Source of the DNA: Chitinophaga pinensis
GTDB lineage: Bacteria; Bacteroidota; Bacteroidia; Flavobacteriales; Flavobacteriaceae
Direction: 5' to 3'
DNA length: 17,017 bases
Assembly (NCBI GenBank): GCA_943324925.2
Contig: CALPNL020000021.1
Span: forward strand, 1 to 17,017
Both the position numbers and the translations under genes were made by a program. A model generated the notes under the pieces. That model had not been told where the DNA came from. It saw nothing but the letters and a program-made list of their open reading frames with translations, and did not search any database. Positions 1-6,400 of the stretch are shown one piece after another. Positions within the stretch are counted from its first letter, which is position 1. Each line of letters begins with the position of its first letter.

Positions 1-89
1 GCATATTCAATAAGTTCATTTGTTTGTCTTTCATTATCCTGACGATTACCTTCCGAACTTACTCTGGAATAGATTACTGCTTTTATCAT
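1..89 (-). CDS. Serine site-specific recombinase (resolvase/invertase family), N-terminal fragment
   Basis: Reading the minus strand from an ATG at 89 gives 29 complete codons before the window ends. The peptide begins MIKAVIYSRVSSEGNRQDNE and continues RQTNELIEY. The Y-S-R-V-S motif at residues 7-11 followed by a Q/R-rich stretch is the usual opening of the resolvase/invertase catalytic domain; Ser11 would be the nucleophile that forms the covalent bond with DNA. An A/G-rich stretch about ten bases upstream may help set the start. The C-terminal DNA-binding part lies outside the window, so small resolvase, invertase and large serine integrase cannot be told apart. Together with the tyrosine recombinase at 1696-2952 it points to mobile DNA. 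Confidence 0.8.
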   Translation of the reverse strand, partial: MIKAVIYSRVSSEGNRQDNERQTNELIEY

Positions 90-122
90 AATGTCTCAAT
101 TTTATCCTTTAGATTTCTATTA

Positions 123-228
123 GGCTAACATACAGCGGAAAACCTATATGTCGGCGCCGATGAAAGCTATTTTTTTGAGACGCTAATTAAATTGAAACAA
201 CCTATTGCGTTTTCGCTTGAGGTTAAAT
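123..228. repeat. Imperfect inverted repeat resembling an integron attC site
   Basis: The left arm holds TAAC (126-129), AGCG (133-136) and AAAAC (139-143). The right arm holds the complements GTTTT (209-213), CGCT (213-217 area) and GTTA (222-225) in mirrored order. Four unpaired bases lie on each side between the outer and middle blocks, and one G is bulged. The right end GTTAAAT fits the attC R' consensus GTTRRRY; the left end GGCTAAC misses RYYYAAC by one base. A perfect 10-bp palindrome, TCGGCGCCGA, sits inside at 151-160. The layout matches an attC fold of normal length, but no integron integrase or cassette-like gene order is visible, so this may be another type of folded intergenic repeat. 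Confidence 0.35.
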
Positions 229-462
229 TAATGTTTGGGGTATTTTCTTTATTTGATTTTGATTTTTTTGAAAATAAATTTAAAATCAGTTTGACTTTTC
301 ATAATCTATTGATATTTATTAAAAAGAGAAATACTCGGTTGATGATAGTCAAAATATAAAGTGGTTACTTAATTCTTTAATAATTATCTAATTTCTTATT
401 TTAATTATATCATAGAAATAATTCTCAATAATAAAACTTTATTAAATAGAGATAGATTTACT
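229..462. other. Gene-free AT-rich stretch
   Basis: No plausible coding region, RNA gene or strong hairpin was seen here on either strand. It should contain the promoter of the gene starting at 463, but no good match to the TTTG / TAnnTTTG promoter pair could be placed. Confidence 0.5.
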
Positions 463-1062
463 ATGCAAACAAAAGAATGGTACAACAAAAAAGAGATACT
501 AGAATTATATCCCCTCTCATTAGCAACCTACAAAAAGAGAATTAAAAATATTGATTCCTCTAAAACAAAATTTATTAATTCTAAATCAGGTTCTCCAACA
601 AGATTAATACATCAATCCATATTAGATGAACTATTTAGAAAAAGAAGAAGATTAAGTTCAAAAGAATTTAACCAAACAATTAAATGGGTAAGGAATCATT
701 ATTGGAACTTCATTGGAAATATTGTGCCGGTAAGTTCAACCATTCAAGATTTAAAAAATAAGATGAGATTCTTATTTGATGAACTTAAATCTTTACAAAT
801 GGAGAAAAACCAAATAATTCTTTATTATTCTATTGAAAAGAATTCAAACGACAATTTCTACCATTCCCACTTTTTGATTGATTGTGCAAGAGATATGATT
901 GAACAGAATGATATTAAAGATAAACTAACTATCATATGTGAACCAAACACATTATATGAGTCCCGAATCCATCTTGAAGAATATAATATAATATATGATA
1001 AAGATGGGGCGATTTATTCATCTAAAGAAGTTAGATATTTTTATGAAATATTACATAAATAA
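463..1062 (+). CDS. Unknown protein with HTH-like N-terminus and HUH/Rep-like motifs
   Basis: This 199-residue protein is not assigned to a named family here. Residues about 5-30 (WYNKKEILELYPLSLATYKK) resemble a short helix-turn-helix of the excisionase/MerR type, followed by a basic stretch (RKRRR near 59-63). In the second half a predicted strand contains Glu125 (YYSIEK), then FYHSHFLID with His134 and His136, and later Tyr185-x-x-Lys188. An upstream acidic residue, an H-x-H on a hydrophobic strand and a later YxxK are the order of motifs seen in rolling-circle Rep and other HUH endonucleases. The residue between the histidines is Ser rather than hydrophobic, so the match is imperfect. It lies beside the integrase and is probably cargo or a replication/transfer helper of the element. 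Expression and function are unknown. Confidence 0.7.
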   Translation: MQTKEWYNKKEILELYPLSLATYKKRIKNIDSSKTKFINSKSGSPTRLIHQSILDELFRKRRRLSSKEFNQTIKWVRNHYWNFIGNIVPVSSTIQDLKNKMRFLFDELKSLQMEKNQIILYYSIEKNSNDNFYHSHFLIDCARDMIEQNDIKDKLTIICEPNTLYESRIHLEEYNIIYDKDGAIYSSKEVRYFYEILHK

Positions 1063-1188
1063 TATAGAATTTTAAAATTATTAATTTAATTCTAGAAATA
1101 AACCTAAAAGTTGATTTACTTAAATTATCTCTATTTAACTTCATTTTAATGCTGTACAAACTTTCTAAATAAAAAAATTTATTTTATG

Positions 1189-1219
1189 CTGTATGTCAAT
1201 GATATAGGGTATAAATTTG
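1189..1219 (+). promoter_or_regulatory. Possible Bacteroidetes-type promoter of the 1286 gene
   Basis: TAAATTTG at 1212-1219 fits the TAnnTTTG -7 box exactly. The -33 partner is poor: CTG at 1189-1191, 20 bases upstream, in place of TTG. A start near 1225 would give a leader of about 60 bases that includes AGGAGGCGCC at 1231-1240, too far from the ATG at 1286 to act as a normal ribosome binding site. Confidence 0.4.
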
Positions 1220-1285
1220 TCAAAGAATTCAGGAGGCGCCACCCATTCTAAACACATTTATCGAACAATTTAAAAATCAATTATT

Positions 1286-1618
1286 ATGACAACAACTTTC
1301 AAATCTTTATTCTCTGACTCTCAATTCGTATTCAACAACACTAAATACAACAATAAGTCATATGCTATGGCATACTATGACTTGGTGAAAGATGTTCTTG
1401 AAGGAAAACACGGTCATTTTGCATCAAAAAAAGATGCTACATATGCATTGGGTAGAACTATTTGTTTAAACTATGAAGAATTACCTGAATCAGTATTAAA
1501 ATACAAATTATACAAACCTTTGAATGACATTTATGTAGTAACTAATAAAGATATTAAAGGATTCAATTCAGCAATCCAACGTATCTCAAAAACATTAAAT
1601 GTTGAGGTAGATTTATAA
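1286..1618 (+). CDS. Small hypothetical protein, 110 residues
   Basis: The product is not recognised. It is a soluble-looking mixed-charge protein without signal peptide, membrane segment or cysteine cluster. Visible features are aromatic residues and asparagines in the first third (NNTKYNNKSYAMAYYDL) and a basic middle (GKHGHFASKKDATYALGR). The ATG start is supported by a -7 box about 70 bases upstream and by the strong terminator 17 bases after the stop codon, which argue that the frame is a real transcription unit. It converges on the tyrosine recombinase gene, so it is probably carried by the same mobile element. No function is proposed. Confidence 0.6.
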   Translation: MTTTFKSLFSDSQFVFNNTKYNNKSYAMAYYDLVKDVLEGKHGHFASKKDATYALGRTICLNYEELPESVLKYKLYKPLNDIYVVTNKDIKGFNSAIQRISKTLNVEVDL

Positions 1619-1634
1619 TAAATTTTCCTCTAAT

Positions 1635-1680
1635 AAATAACCCCCAATGTAAGCTAATGAACTTATGTTGGGGGTTATTT
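1635..1680. terminator. Bidirectional rho-independent terminator
   Basis: Arms 1635-1653 and 1662-1680 pair over 19 positions, with two adjacent G-U wobbles, around an 8-base loop. The core is CCCCC/GGGGG flanked by AAATAA/TTATTT, so both strands end in a T-rich tail. It lies between the convergent genes ending at 1618 and 1696 and should stop both transcripts. Confidence 0.85.
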
Positions 1681-1695
1681 ACTTTATTAAAATAA

Positions 1696-2952
1696 TTATT
1701 GATTGTCTTTCCAATAATTTTCAAGATTTTGTGCGTGTTGAGTAGATGAGGTTTTAACATAATCCATAAATTGAGAATGACTTTTATGAGTTGTTATTGC
1801 CATAATAGTTTTATCATCTAATTTACCATAATGATTCGATACGAATGACCTTCTACAAGTATGACTTGATATTAACTTCCATTTTGGATAAATGTCTTTT
1901 ACCTTTCTATTAGTCACTGGGTCTTTTATATATCCTAATATTTCATCATTGATTCCTGCTAATTCACAAATCTTTTTAACATCTTTATTAAATTTTTGTT
2001 CAGTTATTTTTGGCAATACATAGTTACATTTTTCTAATATTTTTTTTACTTGGGGATGTATAGGAATTTCAACACTACTATTTGTTTTTTCGGTGCTAAG
2101 AATCTTAATTCTATTAGTTGTTTTATTAAAATCATTTATTCTCTTTAAATCGGATATTCTTAAACCTGTCCATACACCAATAATTAATAGATTTCTGACT
2201 TTATCATAATTTGGATTATTTGATAAATCAAAGTTGAAAATTATATTTATTTCATCAATGTTTAAGAAGGTGTCAATTGTTTCATCTTTTTTAAATGTGA
2301 ACTTTTTACTTTCAATATCAGTACTTGTTTTGCACCCTCTCAATTTTGCTTCTTTAATAAAACTTTTTATTTGACTAATAAACTTTTCTATAGATGTGTT
2401 TGATAATTTGTCTTCTAATTTAAGTTTACTTGTAAATCTTTCGTGGAAGTTTAGATTGATTTCTTCAATCCTTAATTTACGACCTAATTTAGCTTCATAA
2501 TTTTCAATTTTGGACAATGTTATTTTATAATTAGCAATAGTTTTGTTTGCAATTTTCTTACCCGTTTTAAGATTTATTCTTGTCTTTGATTCTTCAATAT
2601 ATTTTGAAATGAAAGGGGTGAAGTAATGATTATAATCGCTATCTCCAGTTGGTTTATTATAAAATTGATTAACATTTTTTATTAACCAATTTGTATCAAT
2701 TTGGCTCCCAATATTAAAATCTAAAACAAATTGCTCCATAATAAATTCAGACATATTCTTTATTTTATTGTTGACTGAATCTTTTATTTTAACATTAGCT
2801 GATGGTTTTACTTTATTTGTTTTTGTATTCCAATCATTTAGATTTATGAAAATATTAGATTTAGCATAGCAATTTATTTTATTATGAAAAAAACGAAGAT
2901 TTAGATTTACCGGAGATTTCTTCCCTAATGCTTTAAATTGAATAGTAGCCAT
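1696..2952 (-). CDS. Tyrosine recombinase / phage-type integrase (Bacteroidetes type)
   Basis: This 418-residue protein should catalyse site-specific integration and excision through a covalent phosphotyrosine intermediate. Residues about 3-95 fit an Arm DNA-binding domain (LNLRFFHNKINCYA...DWN), about 105-205 a SAM-like core-binding domain, and about 225-410 the catalytic domain. The catalytic set is visible: Arg265 in WTGLRISDL, probable Lys289, His364 and Arg367 in SSHTCRRS, His389 in ITTHKSH, and nucleophile Tyr398 in MDYVK. Length and domain order match the common Bacteroidetes integrases of conjugative and integrative elements, and nothing essential is missing. The gene converges on the 1286 gene and shares its terminator. 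Upstream of the start lie two direct repeats and a hairpin that could bind the protein or control it. The attachment sites were not identified. Confidence 0.93.
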   Translation of the reverse strand: MATIQFKALGKKSPVNLNLRFFHNKINCYAKSNIFINLNDWNTKTNKVKPSANVKIKDSVNNKIKNMSEFIMEQFVLDFNIGSQIDTNWLIKNVNQFYNKPTGDSDYNHYFTPFISKYIEESKTRINLKTGKKIANKTIANYKITLSKIENYEAKLGRKLRIEEINLNFHERFTSKLKLEDKLSNTSIEKFISQIKSFIKEAKLRGCKTSTDIESKKFTFKKDETIDTFLNIDEINIIFNFDLSNNPNYDKVRNLLIIGVWTGLRISDLKRINDFNKTTNRIKILSTEKTNSSVEIPIHPQVKKILEKCNYVLPKITEQKFNKDVKKICELAGINDEILGYIKDPVTNRKVKDIYPKWKLISSHTCRRSFVSNHYGKLDDKTIMAITTHKSHSQFMDYVKTSSTQHAQNLENYWKDNQ

Positions 2953-2985
2953 ATATTTTGATGTAAGCCATAAAGATAATTAATG

Positions 2986-3005
2986 TTCACGGATAATTCA
3001 CGGAT
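2986..3005. repeat. Two 9-bp direct repeats upstream of the integrase start
   Basis: TTCACGGAT occurs at 2986-2994 and 2997-3005, an 11-bp period of about one helical turn, starting 34 bases before the integrase ATG. The spacing puts both copies on the same face of DNA. This fits an integrase arm-type site or an operator for the integrase gene; the role is inferred. Confidence 0.6.
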
Positions 3006-3058
3006 TTTTTTTTAATCTTGATTAATTTGAGTTTATTAAGAATGATTAATTTCCATTA

Positions 3059-3081
3059 AAACCCTTTATTTATAAGGGTTT
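3059..3081. repeat. Short inverted repeat in the integrase upstream region
   Basis: AAACCCTT (3059-3066) pairs with AAGGGTTT (3074-3081) around a 7-base loop. It lies about 110 bases upstream of the integrase start and about 50 bases before the terminator array. There is no T-tract, so a protein-binding or recombination site is more likely than a terminator. Confidence 0.45.
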
Positions 3082-3145
3082 ACAGAGGTTTATTTTCTTA
3101 ATTATTATTAAATAAAATTAATGAATTTACTTCGGCTTCGGGTAC

Positions 3146-3176
3146 AAAAAGCTCTTCTGAAAAGAAGGGCTTTTTT
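3146..3176. terminator. Intact terminator of array unit 1
   Basis: A 13-bp stem (3146-3158 with 3163-3175, one G-U pair) is closed by a GAAA tetraloop and followed by T residues. The A-run on the 5' side makes it usable from the other strand as well. It is the best-formed hairpin in the array. Confidence 0.75.
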
Positions 3177-3226
3177 CGTTTTCAGAATCGGAGTCAATCT
3201 TATTTAGGTTGACCGGCTTCGGGTAC

Positions 3227-3257
3227 AAAAAGCGCTGAAGAAAAGAAGGGCTTTTTT
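3227..3257. terminator. Weakened terminator hairpin of array unit 2
   Basis: Only the outer 7 bp pair well (AAAAAGC with GCTTTTT). The inner part of the 5' arm reads GCTGAAG instead of the complementary TCTTCT of unit 1, leaving a loop of about 16 bases. A T-run follows. Confidence 0.5.
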
Positions 3258-3307
3258 CGTTTTGCGAAACGGAGTCAATCTTATTTAGGTTGACCGGCTT
3301 CGGGTAC

Positions 3308-3339
3308 AAAAAGCGCTGAAGAAAAGAAGGGCTTTTTTT
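3308..3339. terminator. Weakened terminator hairpin of array unit 3
   Basis: The hairpin arms and loop match unit 2, with the same loss of inner pairing, followed by seven T residues. It overlaps the first bases of the shared leader repeat. Confidence 0.5.
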
Positions 3340-3436
3340 ATTATAGCAGTTTACTAATTTATCCACTAACTCCCACTGCATCAGACCCCAAAAAAGCAAA
3401 CAAATTACTTTATTTAAATATTTTGTATCTTGCAAC
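3331..3436 (+). repeat. Shared 106-bp leader repeat, copy A
   Basis: This stretch recurs at 8801-8907 with one inserted base as the only difference. It runs from the T-tract of the preceding terminator to TTGCAAC and ends 53 bases before the adhesin ATG. Inside are an inverted repeat GCAGT (3346-3350) / ACTGC (3375-3379) and a promoter-like TATCTTGC near the right end. Sequence beyond both edges differs between copies, apart from the related terminator and an AT-rich run before the ATG. A duplicated promoter/leader or a dispersed intergenic element are the likely explanations. Confidence 0.9.
3405..3433 (+). promoter_or_regulatory. Possible promoter of the 1673-residue T9SS gene
   Basis: TATCTTGC at 3426-3433 is one T short of the TAnnTTTG -7 box, and TTA at 3405-3407 is a weak -33 match 18 bases upstream. 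Conservation in the second copy of the leader and position before a gene support it; the box matches alone would not. Confidence 0.4.
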
Positions 3437-3489
3437 GGTTTTTGTGTAAATCACTTCCTAATTAATTAACAATTTATAATTTTATTTTT

Positions 3490-6400
3490 ATGAAAAAATT
3501 CTTAATGAATAAATTTCTTTTACTACTATTTATTCTTGTATATTCTAATTCCAATTGGGCACAGGTAACGTTACCCTATTCTCAAAATTTTGAAGGAAAC
3601 ACATCAGAATGGACCTTGGGATCCAATTCTCCAAATTCATGGATAGTAGGTACAGCAACTAACAATGGAGGATCAAAAGGATTGTATGTTTCTAATAATG
3701 GCTCATCAAACACCTATTCTAGTGGTTCTACTAGTAATACTGAAATGTCTGCTAGCTTTGAAGTTAATTTAACTAATGTCAGCAATGCACAGTTACAATT
3801 TGACTGGAAATGTGTTGGTGAAAATGGTGGAGATTACGGTGAAGTATATATAGTATCGGGGGGAGTGGAAACTATTATTAGTTCTCAATTTGAGTTGTTC
3901 AACTCTTCCACTTACACTACAAAAACCATTAATTTACAAAATTATGTTGGAGGAGTAAGGACAATTAAATTCAAATGGGTATTTGATCAATCTGTTGTAA
4001 ATGATCCACCTCTTGCGATAGATAATGTTTCGGTGATTAATCTAGTAACCCCTCCCGATTTTCAAAATCCCTCAGCAAGTTCTGAAACGCAAACTTCAGC
4101 TGTAATTGCTAACCGAATTAATAGTGCAGGGACAAATGCGGTAACTTCCAGGGGGTTAGTTTATAGTAGTACAAACAACAACCCTACTTTGTCTGATACT
4201 GTTATTAATTCTGGTTCTGGGACAGGAGATTTTCAAGTTACTTTAAGTAATTTACAGGTAGGGACACAATATTATATAAGAACATTTGCTACAACAAGTG
4301 TTGGCACATATTATTCAACAGCTCAAATTTTTAACACATTAAATTTAAATTCACCTGTTGCAACAACTGCTTCTCAAATTACAAATACCAGTTTTACTGC
4401 TAATTGGAACTCCGTAAATCATGCAACTGGTTATAAATTAGATGTTTCTACCTCTCCAACCATTTTTACAAATTATAGAGCAGAGTCTACTTTTGTCACT
4501 TTTGATTTTGAAGGCGCAACATATTATTTAAATAATAACTCATCATCTAATTCATATAATCAAACTATTGGTTTAGATGGTTTTAATGTAACAATAAATT
4601 CAAGTGCTACAGGAGCTTTAACAACCTCAGGTTGGGATTCTGGTGCAAATACAAAGTTTTATTACACAACAATAAATACCACTGATCAATACAATATTAA
4701 ATTATCTTCAAAACAAAAATCAACTCCAACAGGACCAAGAAATTTTAAATTACAGTATTCTTTAACTGATGTTAACAACCCAACATGGGTTGATATTTCA
4801 GCAAGCGATATAGTTTGTGCAAATAATTTCACCAGTGGCGTATTAACTAATTTACAATTACCAGTTGAGGTCAATAATAAACCTCAAGTAACCCTAAGAT
4901 GGGTTTTGACTTCAAATACCGCTGTTGATGGGGGTTCTATTGATCCAAATGGTGAAAATTATATAGACGATGTAATAATAAAAGGAGGGGCCGATCAAAC
5001 ATTAGTTAATGGCTACAGCAATTTAACCGTTTCAGAAACAACAAAAGCAGTTACAGGCTTAGACGCTCCAGTATCTTATTATTACAGAGTTAGAGCCACA
5101 ACAGCCACAAATACCTCAGCCAATTCCAATGTGATAACGGCTGTAACTACTTGTACACCTAGTGCACAGCCAACAACTTATCAATTTGGCAATGACGCCT
5201 CGTCAGTAGCTACAACTATCACTTTTGCTTTTCAAGCCGCAGTTCCTGCTCCCACAGGTTATGTGGTAGTGAGATATGCTCATGGTGCTACTGCAACATC
5301 GCCTTCTAATAGTACAACTTATTCTATAGGAGATAGTTTAGGTGCTGGAACAGTCGTTTATGCTGGCACGAGTACTTCAGGAACAACAACAGGTTTAAGC
5401 TCCAATACAGAGTATGATTTTTATACTTATGCTTACAATTCATCAACTGGTTGTAACATGATTTATAAAACAACTTCACCTTTAACGGGTTCTTATAAAA
5501 CTTGTGTTGTAGCTCCAACATTAAGTTCAGCATCAGCAGTAACTAATACAGGTTTTACTGCAAACTGGAATGCAGTATCAGGTGCTACTTCATATAGTAT
5601 CTATGTTTATTCGAATTCAAATTTTACGCAACAAGTTAGTGGCTCTCCATATACTTCAAATTCTAATTCATATTCTACTACAGGTTTAACCCCTTCTACT
5701 ACTTATTATTATAAAGTGAAAGCCATTGGGCCTAATAGTTGTGATAGTGGATTGTCAAGTTCAGGATCAGTAACTTTACTATGTACCCCTCTTACCCAAC
5801 CAAATACCTATCAATTTGGAACAGATTCAAGTAGTCCGTCTACAATAATTACCTTTTCGTACCAACCTACTACGATTGCATCTACAGGTTATTTAACTGT
5901 GGTTTACCCTCATGGTGCAACTCCAACGCCACCTGTTAGCGGCACAAGTTATTCAGCTGGTAATAGTTTGGGATCCGGAACAGTTGCTTACTCAGGTTCT
6001 AACAATTACTCATCTATCAGCAATCTAACACCAAATACAGAATATGATTTTTATACTTATGCGTTCAACACCACACAGGTTTGTACCAAAGAATATAATT
6101 TAGTGTCTCCATTATTTGGTTCGTTTACTACATGTGTTACGGTTCCAACATCAAGTGCGGCTTCATCAATAACTAATACAGGATTTACTGCCAATTGGTC
6201 AGCGGTTACTGGAGCTACCAATTATTCATTGGAAGTATTCTCCGATTCAAGCCTTAATACCTATGTTACTGGTTCTCCATTTACCGCAAATTCCAATTCC
6301 TATGCCGTAACAGGGCTATCTAATTCAGGAACATATTATTATAGAGTTTCTGCAAATGGAGCAGCTTTTTGTTCAAGTGGGGCTTCTTTAGCTCAAGGTC

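Larger units (their letters stand above)
3133..3337. repeat. Tandem array of three 81-bp units, each with a terminator-like hairpin
   Basis: Units begin at 3133, 3214 and 3295 with CGGCTTCGGGTAC; the third is incomplete and runs into the leader repeat at 3331. Each unit has an AAAAAGC...GCTTTTT hairpin and, in the two complete units, a second inverted repeat GTCAA...TTGAC in the spacer. Units 2 and 3 agree with each other more closely than with unit 1 in the hairpin, suggesting a recent copy. The 81-bp period is a multiple of three, so an open frame crosses the array on the minus strand, but it only reads out the repeats. No gene reading into the array from the left is present in the window. 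Confidence 0.8.

Noticed and set aside
3133..3337. Possible CRISPR array
   Set aside because: The 81-bp units are repeated nearly throughout, including what would be spacers, and no cas genes are nearby. Tandem duplication explains it.
3127..3435. A 102-codon minus-strand reading frame with repeated KSPSFLQRFLYPKP segments
   Set aside because: The peptide repeats only mirror the 81-bp terminator units, whose length is divisible by three, and the frame extends into the shared leader. It has no support as a gene.
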